Shown here piece after piece: positions 1 to 7,920 of a stretch of 64,000 nucleotides of DNA; the first letter of the stretch is position 1, and each line of letters begins with the position of its first letter. A model generated the notes under the pieces. The model did no database searches, was not told where the DNA came from, and was given only the letters and a program-made list of their open reading frames with translations. Source of the stretch: Massilioclostridium coli (GTDB lineage: Bacteria > Bacillota > Clostridia > Oscillospirales > Ruminococcaceae). The translations under genes and the position numbers were made by a program. The stretch covers positions 310,001-374,000 of the forward strand of contig NZ_FMIZ01000006.1 of NCBI RefSeq assembly GCF_900095865.1, in the 5' to 3' direction.

Positions 1-370
1 GTAATAATCAACACGGCTAATGTACTAGAAATAATGGCTATATTTTTTGTTGTGAAACAGCATTTCCACTTCACTAATTTTTCAAGTAATCTCATTGAAA
101 ATATCCTCGTTTTACTTCATTTTAAATCACATCATCAAATGATATATCGTTCTATTTGAAAAATAGTTTTTGAACATGATACCACAAAGTAATATAAATT
201 CATCATTTAATTGGAGATAAAATATCCTTCTGATAGAAAATAATTTATTGAAAATGATATAAAGAAAAAACTACATCCTAATTTCTATTGCCTAAAATGT
301 GGTTTATAATTTACAGTTGTATTATAAAAAAGAGAGCCGCAATAAAAACAAGATTATCACTCATAAAAAC
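1..370. other. AT-rich intergenic region, no supported gene
   Basis: This stretch is very AT-rich and holds no convincing gene. The plus frame is open from base 1 to a TGA at 157-159 (52 codons, hydrophobic), which could be the last codons of a gene lying to the left, but no family is recognisable and it may be chance. Confidence 0.4.
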
Positions 371-400
371 AAAAAAGCCTGAACGCAACTTGCGTCCAGA
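371..400 (-). terminator. Intrinsic terminator of tRNA-Leu
   Basis: Read on the minus strand, CTGGACGCAA and TTGCGTTCAG form a stem with one G-T pair, followed by TTTTTTG. It lies eight bases beyond the encoded CCA end of the tRNA-Leu gene. Confidence 0.7.
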
Positions 401-407
401 CTCGCTC

Positions 408-494
408 TGGTGCGGATGAAGGGACTTGAACCCATATGAGATTGCTCTCACTAGAACCTGAATCTAGCGCGTCTGCCGATTCCGCCACATCCGC
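408..494 (-). tRNA. tRNA-Leu(CAG)
   Basis: The minus strand folds as a class II tRNA. The acceptor stem GCGGATG/CATCCGC is followed by discriminator A and an encoded CCA. The D-arm region reads GGCGGAATCGGCAGACGCGC, as is typical of bacterial tRNA-Leu. The anticodon stem CTAGA/TCTAG encloses the loop TTCAGGT, giving anticodon CAG. The variable arm is GAGAGCAATCTC and the T loop is TTCAAGT. The length of 87 nt, including CCA, fits. Confidence 0.97.
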
Positions 495-603
495 ATATCT
501 AATTTTAAGTCCGAAACTCGAACTGCTTAGCTATTATATCACGGCAGTTTTATTCTGTCAAGGATTTTTAGAAAAAAAATTAAATTTTTTGTCGTTCCTA
601 CAA

Positions 604-632
604 TTGTTGTTTTTCCGGCAATATGTTATAAT
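604..632 (+). promoter_or_regulatory. Sigma-A type promoter of the GH13 gene
   Basis: TTGTTG at 604-609 and a perfect TATAAT at 627-632 are separated by 17 bp. The start codon of the GH13 gene is about 79 bases downstream of the -10 box. Confidence 0.65.
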
Positions 633-710
633 AAATTAAATTTTATTTGTATAAAATCGTTGTCTTTTGTTATCACTAAAATAGCCTGTGTGAAAGAAAG
701 GAAGAGAACA

Positions 711-2330
711 ATGAGCCACTGGATTCACCAAGCAGTTTTTTATCATATTTATCCTTTAGGATTTTGTGGAGCGCCAAAATATAATGAGGAAATTGAACCA
801 GTAAACCGTTTTGAAAAATTGATAGAATGGATTCCCCATTTAAAAATGTTAGGCATCAATGTTGTTTATCTAGGTCCAGTATTTGAATCCAGCAGACATG
901 GATATGATACAAAAGACTATTATACGATAGATAAACGCCTGGGAACCAATGAATCATTTCAAGAAATTTGCCGACAACTCCATCAAAATGGTATTCGCAT
1001 CGTATTAGATGGAGTGTTTAACCATGTAGGAAGAGAGTTCTGGGCGTTTAAAGATGTACAGGAGAAACGGGAAAACTCCCATTATTGCAGTTGGTTCCAC
1101 AACCTTAATTTTGGCGGTGGCAGCCCAATGGGAGATCCATTTTGGTATGAAGCTTGGAACGGCTGTTTTGATCTGGTAAAACTGAACCTTCGCAATCCAG
1201 AGGTAGTAGAGCATTTACTCAATGCGGTTGGAAAATGGATCGATGATTTTGGCATTGATGGATTGCGATTGGATGCTGCTGATTGTGTAGATATGGATTT
1301 CTTCCGTACTCTAAAGCATTTTACTACCTCTAAAAAATCTGATTTCTGGTTGATGGGGGAAATTATCCATGGGGACTACAACCGTTGGGCAAACCCTGAA
1401 ATGTTGGATTCTACTACGAATTATGAGTGTTATAAAGGGTTATATTCCTCCCATAATGATAAAAACTATTTTGAAATTGCCCATTCCTTAAACCGGCAAT
1501 TTGGCAATGGAGGAATTTATCAAAACATTTATACCTATAATTTTGTGGATAACCATGATGTAGACCGCCTAGCTTCCCATTTAAATGATAAAAAACATCT
1601 ACAAAATGTATATACAATTTTATATACCATGCCTGGGGCACCTTCCCTTTATTACGGAAGCGAATGGGGAATTGAAGGAAAAAGGACGAGAGATGACGAT
1701 AGTCCCCTGCGTCCTTGTCTGGATCTCACTGAAATGCAAGGGAAAAACCCAGCATTGGTTTCCCACCTATCTAGATTAGCTCAAATCCGTCAATATTTTC
1801 CTGCCATTCAATACGGTAAATTTGAAAACGTGCAAATCAAAAATGAACAGCTGATTTTTAAACGTTATACAGACGGGCAAGTAATTTATATTGTGTTAAA
1901 TCTGGCAGACCATGAAGAAACAATGGAGCTATATGCGAACTGCGCTATGCTGATGGACCTGTTGCGAGATGGTACAGCTTTTAAAAATGATGGTGGTAAA
2001 TTCCAGCTTGCGATCCCAGCAAACTCCGCAATGGTTCTATTGGAGACTCAGGACATATTCCAATGGCATAGTCCGAAGGAATCACCAGTAGAAAAATTAG
2101 AACTATCTGACGAGCAAAAATGGCGGCTAGGGAGATACCGTCATTTTAAAGGGAACGACTATCTGGTCATTGATTTCGCGCGGCATTCCGAAACCCAGGA
2201 GTGGTATGTAGTCTATCAACAACTATACGGGGATGGCTCTACCTGGATACGTCCAGCGGATATGTTTTACGAAATTGTGGAACGGGATGGCATCCAACAG
2301 CCCCGGTTCCGTTATATTGGCGAAGAATAA
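711..2330 (+). CDS. GH13 alpha-amylase family glycosidase with C-terminal DUF1653 domain
   Basis: This 539-residue protein has no signal peptide and is predicted to be a cytoplasmic alpha-glucan hydrolase or transferase. The four GH13 regions are present: DGVFNH (about residues 100-105), GLRLDAAD with nucleophile D188, GEI with acid/base E217, and VDNHD with D283. After the barrel and a small beta domain, residues 474-539 match the DUF1653 pattern (YRHFKGN, HSETQEWYVVYQ, LYGDGSTWIRPADMF), a domain usually found as a short separate protein. The chosen ATG at 711 follows AAAGGAAGAG; the open frame extends to 660 but without a ribosome site. The substrate is not determinable; maltodextrins or sucrose-type sugars are possible. 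Confidence 0.9.
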   Translation: MSHWIHQAVFYHIYPLGFCGAPKYNEEIEPVNRFEKLIEWIPHLKMLGINVVYLGPVFESSRHGYDTKDYYTIDKRLGTNESFQEICRQLHQNGIRIVLDGVFNHVGREFWAFKDVQEKRENSHYCSWFHNLNFGGGSPMGDPFWYEAWNGCFDLVKLNLRNPEVVEHLLNAVGKWIDDFGIDGLRLDAADCVDMDFFRTLKHFTTSKKSDFWLMGEIIHGDYNRWANPEMLDSTTNYECYKGLYSSHNDKNYFEIAHSLNRQFGNGGIYQNIYTYNFVDNHDVDRLASHLNDKKHLQNVYTILYTMPGAPSLYYGSEWGIEGKRTRDDDSPLRPCLDLTEMQGKNPALVSHLSRLAQIRQYFPAIQYGKFENVQIKNEQLIFKRYTDGQVIYIVLNLADHEETMELYANCAMLMDLLRDGTAFKNDGGKFQLAIPANSAMVLLETQDIFQWHSPKESPVEKLELSDEQKWRLGRYRHFKGNDYLVIDFARHSETQEWYVVYQQLYGDGSTWIRPADMFYEIVERDGIQQPRFRYIGEE

Positions 2331-2331
2331 C

Positions 2332-2374
2332 AAAAAATGCAGTTCTATTACAAAGAATAGGACTGCGTTTTTAT
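2332..2374 (+). terminator. Intrinsic terminator after the GH13 gene
   Basis: GCAGTTCTATT pairs with AATAGGACTGC around a short loop, followed by GTTTTTATT. It starts immediately after the GH13 stop codon. Confidence 0.85.
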
Positions 2375-2607
2375 TGTTTACTGGATATCATCACAATTTT
2401 TCATGGAGGAAGCAGGGAAAAAATTTAACATTTTATCAGAATTTTTTTTGAAACAAAAAAATAGGTTTTCTTTTTGTATGTTTTCCTATATAATAAAAGA
2501 TAGTGTTTATTTTCCCCTTTCTAGTAGGATAGTAAGTGGGATAAATTTTTGTCAGTAATTAGCTATCATAAATAGAATTTTAAATTGAAAGGAACGAGGT
2601 TATCTTC

Positions 2608-4017
2608 ATGGGTGGAGTATTTGGCGTTGTATCAAAAGAAAGTTGTGTGATGGATTTATTTTTTGGAATAGACTATCATTCACATTTGGGAACCCGCAGA
2701 GGTGGAATGGCTGTTTATGGTCCAAAAGGATTTGACCGCGCAATCCATAATATCGAAAATTCCCCTTTCCGTACAAAGTTTGAACGAGATGTAGACGAGC
2801 TGGAAGGTACAATGGGGATCGGCTGTATCTCTGACAGCGAGCCACAGCCACTGTTGGTGCAATCCCATTTAGGCAGCTTTGCGATTACTACGGTTGGAAA
2901 AATCAATAATGTAGATGAGCTGGTAAAAGAGGCATACGAAAAAGGTAGGACCCATTTCCTTGAAATGAGTGGCGGCAATATTAATGCTACCGAGTTAGTG
3001 GCGGCGTTAATCAACCAAAAAGATAGTATTGTGGAAGGCCTGAAATATGTACAGGAGGTAATTGACGGTTCTATGACAGTACTGGTAATGACCCATGAGG
3101 GGATTTATGCAGCCAGGGACCGCCTGGGAAGAACCTCTTTAATTGTTGGTAAAAAAGAGACTGGCTACTGTGTTTCATTTGAAAGCTTTGCTTATATTAA
3201 CCTGGGATATCAGGATTATAAAGAATTAGGTCCTGCCGAGATTGTGTATATCACACCAGAAGGGGTAGAAACAGTCAGCAAACCGGGCAAAGAAATGAAA
3301 ATCTGTTCGTTCCTGTGGGTATACTACGGCTATCCAACTTCTACCTACGAAGGGGTAAATGTTGAGGATATGCGTTACCGCTGCGGTAAAATGTTGGCAA
3401 AACGTGATTCTGACGAAGTTCATCCGGATATTGTCGCTGGTATACCGGATTCCGGCATCGCCCACGCTATTGGCTACGCAAATGAATCCGGCACTCCATT
3501 TGCGCGCCCATTTATTAAATATACCCCAACTTGGCCCCGTTCCTTTATGCCAACCAAACAAAGCCAGAGGAACCTGATTGCCCGGATGAAACTGATTCCA
3601 GTGGATGTATTGATTAAAAATAAAAAGCTGCTGTTAATTGACGATTCCATTGTACGCGGGACACAGATGCGGGAAACAACAGAATTATTGTATCAAAGTG
3701 GTGCGAAAGAAGTGCATATTCGTCCAGCATGTCCACCATTGTTGTATGGTTGTAAATATTTAAATTTCTCCCGTTCCAAATCGGAATTGGATCTAATCAC
3801 CCGCCGCATTATTTTAGAACGGGAAGGCGACCAAGCAGAAAAGATGCTGGAAGATTACGCAAACCCCGATAGCACAAATTACAAAGAAATGGTAAAAGAA
3901 ATTGAAAAACAATTAAAATTCACCTCCTTAAAATACCACCGCTTGGATGATTTGATCGAATCCATTGGAATTGAACCATGCAAGTTGTGTACTTACTGTT
4001 GGAACGGAAAAGAATAA
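2608..4017 (+). CDS. PurF-like amidophosphoribosyltransferase paralogue lacking the catalytic cysteine
   Basis: The 469-residue protein has the PurF layout: an N-terminal Ntn glutaminase-like domain (about 1-235) and a phosphoribosyltransferase domain with the PRPP motif LLLIDDSIVRG (about 341-351). True PurF begins MCGI after processing; here the protein begins MGGVFGVVSKESCV, so the nucleophilic Cys1 is a glycine and no ammonia can be released from glutamine in the usual way. The C-terminus carries a cysteine cluster (CKLCTYC). It stands alone between two terminators, away from other purine genes. It may use free ammonia, act on another phosphoribosyl acceptor, or be regulatory; the family membership is clear, the reaction is not. 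Confidence 0.85.
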   Translation: MGGVFGVVSKESCVMDLFFGIDYHSHLGTRRGGMAVYGPKGFDRAIHNIENSPFRTKFERDVDELEGTMGIGCISDSEPQPLLVQSHLGSFAITTVGKINNVDELVKEAYEKGRTHFLEMSGGNINATELVAALINQKDSIVEGLKYVQEVIDGSMTVLVMTHEGIYAARDRLGRTSLIVGKKETGYCVSFESFAYINLGYQDYKELGPAEIVYITPEGVETVSKPGKEMKICSFLWVYYGYPTSTYEGVNVEDMRYRCGKMLAKRDSDEVHPDIVAGIPDSGIAHAIGYANESGTPFARPFIKYTPTWPRSFMPTKQSQRNLIARMKLIPVDVLIKNKKLLLIDDSIVRGTQMRETTELLYQSGAKEVHIRPACPPLLYGCKYLNFSRSKSELDLITRRIILEREGDQAEKMLEDYANPDSTNYKEMVKEIEKQLKFTSLKYHRLDDLIESIGIEPCKLCTYCWNGKE

Positions 4018-4020
4018 AAG

Positions 4021-4058
4021 CGAAAAAACTGCCAGGAATTTATCTCCTGGCAGTTTTT
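4021..4058 (+). terminator. Intrinsic terminator after the PurF-like gene
   Basis: AACTGCCAGGA pairs with TCCTGGCAGTT across a short loop and is followed by TTTTAT. The stem is nearly perfect and begins within ten bases of the stop codon. Confidence 0.9.
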
Positions 4059-4162
4059 ATAATTGGGCTAAAAAAGAAAATTTAATTGTCGATAAAAGGT
4101 AATTTACCATAATTTTTTGTAAAATACTTTCTTTATTTGTAAAAAATAATTGAAAAATGTCT

Positions 4163-4190
4163 GTTCATCCCTGTATATAGCCATTCGTCC
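4163..4190 (+). promoter_or_regulatory. Candidate response-regulator site upstream of agrB
   Basis: TTCATCC at 4164-4170 and TTCGTCC at 4184-4190 are imperfect direct repeats exactly 20 bp apart, upstream of the agrB -35 box. LytTR regulators such as AgrA bind short direct repeats about two helical turns apart, so this is a plausible operator. The link to the neighbouring LytTR protein is inference. Confidence 0.35.
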
Positions 4191-4198
4191 CAAATATC

Positions 4199-4226
4199 TT
4201 GAAAATTAGAGCAAAACTGGTAAAAT
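4199..4226 (+). promoter_or_regulatory. Promoter of agrBD
   Basis: TTGAAA at 4199-4204 and TAAAAT at 4221-4226 have a 16-bp spacer. The agrB GTG start lies 33 bases beyond the -10 box. Confidence 0.55.
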
Positions 4227-4259
4227 AATACACGTAGATAAGAAAGGAATGCCAAACAA

Positions 4260-4844
4260 GTGGAACATATTTCTCAAAAAGTTGTTGCTTATTTTTTAAG
4301 AAACAATGTCATCACAGAGGATGAACAAGACATTTACCAATATGGTACAGAGTTGGTTTTATCCAGTATTCTTGGAATCATGTTGGTATTGTTAGCAGGT
4401 ATTATTCTTCATCAAGTATGGTATGCTGTAGTTTATTTAATCTGTATGATTGGGATTCGTCTTTACAGTGGTGGATTTCATGCAGATACTTATGTGGTAT
4501 GTAATCTGACATTTGTGGGTGCTTTTTTGTTAGTTTATGGTGTAACAGTTTGGCTGCCTCTTACAATGTGGTTATGGGGTACAATCATATTTTGTATTGT
4601 AGCGTTAATCATAGCTTTTTGTCTTTCCCCGGTAGAACACCCAAATAAACCGTTTACTAAAAAACAAGGGCGAAAATACCGGAAGATAAGCTTAACTATG
4701 ATGGTGTTGCTTTCCATTTCTGCGGTTATCCTTACCACATATCATATCTCGATTGGTGTTTGTATCGCCGCCACTTTATTGGTGATTTCCATGTTGATGA
4801 TTGTGGGGATAATAAAAAACCATTCTTTAAGGAGCGACGGTTAA
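4260..4844 (+). CDS. agrB: AgrB-type accessory gene regulator, peptide-processing membrane protease
   Basis: AgrB proteins are membrane cysteine endopeptidases that cut the C-terminal part from the AgrD precursor and help to cyclise the signal peptide. This 194-residue protein has the family core RLYSGGFHADTYVVC, with His74 and Cys81 seven residues apart, matching the catalytic pair of the family, and several hydrophobic segments. The start is a GTG at 4260 preceded by AGAAAGGA; the ATG at 4249 is in another frame. The AgrD gene begins one base after the stop codon, so the two are translated together. Confidence 0.92.
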   Translation: MEHISQKVVAYFLRNNVITEDEQDIYQYGTELVLSSILGIMLVLLAGIILHQVWYAVVYLICMIGIRLYSGGFHADTYVVCNLTFVGAFLLVYGVTVWLPLTMWLWGTIIFCIVALIIAFCLSPVEHPNKPFTKKQGRKYRKISLTMMVLLSISAVILTTYHISIGVCIAATLLVISMLMIVGIIKNHSLRSDG

Positions 4845-4845
4845 A

Positions 4846-4995
4846 ATGAAAAATTTAAAAAAATCGATTGCAAAAAAAGCTGCTAAAGTGGTATTGGGGA
4901 CAGTTAGAATGTCCAATGGTACAGCATCTATTTTTGATACTCATCAACCAAAAGAACCAGTTAATTTATCAGCTCGATTGGCAAATAAAAAATAG
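4846..4995 (+). CDS. agrD: AgrD-like cyclic autoinducer peptide precursor
   Basis: This 49-residue reading frame starts one base after agrB and has the ribosome site AAGGAGCGACGG. It has the three-part AgrD design: a basic amphipathic leader (MKNLKKSIAKKAAKVVLG), a short middle part (SNGTASIFDT) and a charged tail HQPKEPVNLS that resembles the PKE tails of AgrD. There is no cysteine anywhere, so the ring, if formed, would be a lactone through Ser28, Thr26 or Ser23 rather than a thiolactone. The gene position makes the assignment strong; the exact signal residues are inference. Confidence 0.85.
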   Translation: MKNLKKSIAKKAAKVVLGTVRMSNGTASIFDTHQPKEPVNLSARLANKK

Positions 4996-5052
4996 ATTAC
5001 TTTTTGATAACATCTTCTTTTATTAATTAAAATAAAGGAATTTTCGTAAAGA

Positions 5053-5160
5053 GGTTATAGGTTACTGAAAAAACTGTAGATAGCAAATTCCTCAGTAAAT
5101 CAAATAGTAAATGTCGAACACACAACATTTTTCTATTTAAATGATTCTGTAACTATAACC
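5053..5160 (+). other. Possible stem-bounded 3' region after agrD
   Basis: GGTTATAGGTTAC at 5053-5065 is the reverse complement of GTAACTATAACC at 5149-5160 except for one bulged G. The arms would close a loop of about 83 nt just before the terminator, in the untranslated region of agrBD. It could be a structured RNA or chance in AT-rich DNA. Confidence 0.3.
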
Positions 5161-5196
5161 CAAAAAACCGGAGTAAAATTTTACTCCGGTTTTTTC
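5161..5196 (+). terminator. Intrinsic terminator of agrBD
   Basis: AACCGGAGTAAAA and TTTTACTCCGGTT form a long perfect stem followed by TTTTCTAT. It separates agrBD from the regulator and kinase genes. Confidence 0.92.
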
Positions 5197-5208
5197 TATA
5201 AAATAGTA

Positions 5209-5241
5209 GTTCATCAGGATGGGTTGTTATTTTTTAGCCAT
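5209..5241 (+). promoter_or_regulatory. Shared words upstream of the response regulator promoter
   Basis: GTTCATC at 5209-5215 lies exactly 36 bp upstream of the -35 box, the same distance as GTTCATC at 4163 upstream of agrB. The word AGCCAT (5236-5241) also occurs in both regions but is shifted by 11 bp, one helical turn. This suggests a common regulator; binding is not shown. Confidence 0.3.
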
Positions 5242-5244
5242 CCC

Positions 5245-5273
5245 TTGAAAACCAATGATAAATCCTTTATACT
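5245..5273 (+). promoter_or_regulatory. Promoter of the LytTR regulator-kinase operon
   Basis: TTGAAA at 5245-5250 and TATACT at 5268-5273 have the optimal 17-bp spacer, 42 bases upstream of the chosen start codon. Confidence 0.7.
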
Positions 5274-5314
5274 TAGTATGGAAGGAAATTTCAAGACAAA
5301 AAGGAGTTTCTGTC

Positions 5315-6019
5315 ATGTTAATAATTGTTACTTGCGATGACAGTTGGGCATTTTTAAAACTGATCCAGGAAAAATTAACACATTACTTTTCAAAAAAACA
5401 TCTGAATATTGACCATCGTATATTTTCAGATAGCAATACAGCCATTCGTTACTGTTTAAAAAACACCGTGGATTTGGTTCTACTGGATGTAGAAATGCCC
5501 GGAAAAAATGGAATGGAAATGGCAAACATCCTCAACCAGAAAAAGCCACATCTACCCATCGCATTTGTTACCAGCCATGAAGAACTTGTTTTTGAGGCGA
5601 TCCGATGCCGTCCATTTGGATTTATTCGAAAATCCTGTTTGGATGAAGATTTAGAGGATCTGGTAAAACGTTTCCTTCAGTGGATCCAAAAGCGTAATCA
5701 AAAAATTTTATTGGATGCAGAAGGTAAGCAGGTATCTGTTAGCATTCCGCAAATTTTGTATGTGGAAAGTGCCAAAAATTATATTATGGTACATACAGCA
5801 AAAAACATCTATAAAATTCGAAAAACAATTAACCAGTTTGAAAAAGAAGTGGGGCGTTATGGGTTAATCCGTTGCCACAAAGGTTTTTTGGTCAACTATG
5901 CCCACATTGAGGAAATTTCCAAACATGAACTATTCTTAACTGGTGAAGTATCGGTTCCACTCAGCCGCACATATACCTCGTCCGTTAAGGATGCTTTCAT
6001 GCAATTTTCAAGGAGATAA
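5315..6019 (+). CDS. LytTR-family response regulator (AgrA-like)
   Basis: This 234-residue protein is the probable output regulator of the neighbouring Agr signal. The receiver domain has CDDSW near the N-terminus and phospho-acceptor Asp58 in LLDVEMPG. A LytTR DNA-binding domain follows from about residue 135 (ILYVESAKNYIMVHT, LIRCHKGFLVN, VPLSR). The ATG at 5315 follows AAAAAGGAG; the open frame begins at 5255, but the promoter's -10 box lies inside that extension. The kinase gene starts two bases after the stop codon. Confidence 0.92.
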   Translation: MLIIVTCDDSWAFLKLIQEKLTHYFSKKHLNIDHRIFSDSNTAIRYCLKNTVDLVLLDVEMPGKNGMEMANILNQKKPHLPIAFVTSHEELVFEAIRCRPFGFIRKSCLDEDLEDLVKRFLQWIQKRNQKILLDAEGKQVSVSIPQILYVESAKNYIMVHTAKNIYKIRKTINQFEKEVGRYGLIRCHKGFLVNYAHIEEISKHELFLTGEVSVPLSRTYTSSVKDAFMQFSRR

Positions 6020-6021
6020 GA

Positions 6022-7350
6022 ATGTCAACTGGTTTATGGATAGTGATAGAATTAATAACCAATGCGATAGAATCCTATATTATGCTCGATTTTGTCATAC
6101 AATATTTAGGGTATAAGACAAAGGAGAAAAAATGGAAATATTTTAAATGGCTTTTTTGGGGAATGTTATTTGTAGAGATTACTTTTTTCACATTGCCTTC
6201 AAAAGTAGAGTTTTTCTCTGTTCTCGCTTCAATGACCATTTGTTTTATCTTTTCATTACTATGTTTGCAGGGAGAAAAATGGCAAAAATGTTTTACCTCA
6301 GTGTTTACTGTCATACTGGATGCTGCAACATCAGTAATTGCCGGAGGATTTTGTAGTATCATTTTTGATTCTTCTTGGTATACTAGTACAACAGAACGTA
6401 ATGTACGACGTATTTTTCTACTGATTTTATCAAAAGTCCTTTATTTCTATCTTTCTCGTTTAAGTGTACGTTTTAAATTTCGTACCAATACAACGGTAAG
6501 TTGGTGGGTTATGCTCATTATCAATCCGTTGATTTCAGTTTTATTACTATACTGCGTTGTATTAATCTCTCATTACAGTTTGCAAGAAAATTTAATTTAT
6601 ATTTTGATTTCAGCTTTTTCTATCTTAATTTTAAATATCGTAACATACTGGATATTTATCCGATCCCAAAAAGATAATCAAAAGCAAATTGAATATAAAA
6701 TATCACTGGAAAAGGAACAAACCAAAAAACAATTTGCGGAAGAATTAAAAGCTTCCAACCAGCAACTACATGCTTTGCGGCATGATTTAAAATCATACCA
6801 TACATCACTGTTGTCGCTGCTAAGAAATAATCATCCCGAAGGTGCTATTAAACTTCTGGAAGAAAACCTGGACTATATTGATCAGACCAGAAGATTTGTT
6901 TTTACCGATAATATTTTAGTCGATGGTGTAATCAATAACAAAATGGCATTGCTGCAAGATGAACGTATTAAAACAACATTTTCAGTTTCTTCCCTTAAAA
7001 CAATTGCGGAAAGCAGTTTAAACGAGATGGATCTCTGCTTAATACTGGATAATTTATTGGAAAATATTTTAGATTATTATAAATCCAATCCCAAAACGGA
7101 CAAAAAAGAAGTTTACTTTGAACTTTTTGAAAATAGCCGTTCTATTCGTATTATTGTAAAAAATTCGATTTCCGGTTCTGTCTTAAAAAGTAACGAAAAA
7201 TTATTTACTACAAAAAAAGATAAAAATCTTCATGGCTTTGGTATCCCAAAAGTCAAAAAGCTAGTGAAAAAATACAATGGTGAAACTGATATTTATGAGG
7301 AAAACAGCTTCTTCTGTGTAAATCTAATACTATATTTCAAATTAAAGTAG
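6022..7350 (+). CDS. GHKL-domain sensor histidine kinase (AgrC-like)
   Basis: The 442-residue protein is a membrane sensor expected to detect the Agr peptide and phosphorylate the regulator encoded just upstream. The first 210 residues carry about six hydrophobic segments. A short coiled region leads to the phospho-acceptor motif LRHDLKSYH with His254. The ATPase part is of the GHKL type with LDNLLENILDYY (N box) and HGFGIPKVKKLV (G box). The start follows AAGGAGATAAGA. The layout matches AgrC rather than classical HisKA kinases. Confidence 0.92.
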   Translation: MSTGLWIVIELITNAIESYIMLDFVIQYLGYKTKEKKWKYFKWLFWGMLFVEITFFTLPSKVEFFSVLASMTICFIFSLLCLQGEKWQKCFTSVFTVILDAATSVIAGGFCSIIFDSSWYTSTTERNVRRIFLLILSKVLYFYLSRLSVRFKFRTNTTVSWWVMLIINPLISVLLLYCVVLISHYSLQENLIYILISAFSILILNIVTYWIFIRSQKDNQKQIEYKISLEKEQTKKQFAEELKASNQQLHALRHDLKSYHTSLLSLLRNNHPEGAIKLLEENLDYIDQTRRFVFTDNILVDGVINNKMALLQDERIKTTFSVSSLKTIAESSLNEMDLCLILDNLLENILDYYKSNPKTDKKEVYFELFENSRSIRIIVKNSISGSVLKSNEKLFTTKKDKNLHGFGIPKVKKLVKKYNGETDIYEENSFFCVNLILYFKLK

Positions 7351-7444
7351 CGTTTATTGAACCAAAACATCTATTCCCTAAAACAAATAACCCCTATTGC
7401 TATTCTAACCAGCTTATTTGCGCTATCGAAATTCCATCGCCTTA

Positions 7445-7499
7445 AAAAATACATCCCCCTAAAAGGAGCCGCTTCTGCCTTCCTTTAGGGGGATTTTTT
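7445..7499 (+). terminator. Intrinsic terminator after the sensor kinase gene
   Basis: ATCCCCCTAAAAGGA and TCCTTTAGGGGGAT pair around a 12-nt loop and are followed by TTTTTTAT. It is about 100 bases beyond the kinase stop codon. Confidence 0.85.
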
Positions 7500-7920
7500 A
7501 TAGATTAACGATTGATTTTCATAACTAATTCAGCACTATCGTTACGCCCTATTACAGATACAGTTAACACAGTATCTACGACAAAAGCTGTAAGACATTT
7601 TATTTTTCCTACAATATGAAATTTCCCTATTGTATTGTCCATTTTCCTATATTCATCACAGACAAATTATAAGGAATATTAGGGTATATCGTTTATCCAT
7701 TTATAATATCTATTCGCCTTATATAACGTAAATTTAGCTATACCAAATTGAAATAATTGTGATTATCTGCCTATTACCCGTCAAGTCCATTTGCGCACCT
7801 TACGTTACAGCTAGTAAACAGTCAACTACCATTATTGTCAACTTCTTAGCATCAAAAAATAACTTCTATTTTAACCCTTTGTTTTTTTACATACTCATTT
7901 TCAAATGAATTTAAGACAAA
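7500..7920. other. AT-rich intergenic region, no supported gene
   Basis: No open frame with a ribosome site, RNA gene or clear repeat is visible here. The region lies between the agr terminator and the first copy of the dispersed repeat. Confidence 0.4.

Noticed and set aside
1-159. Possible 3' end of a gene entering from the left
   Set aside because: Only 52 codons are visible, the composition is AT-driven and no family features are present.
436-639. Plus-strand open frame of 67 codons
   Set aside because: It runs antisense through the tRNA-Leu gene, has no ribosome site and encodes no recognisable protein.
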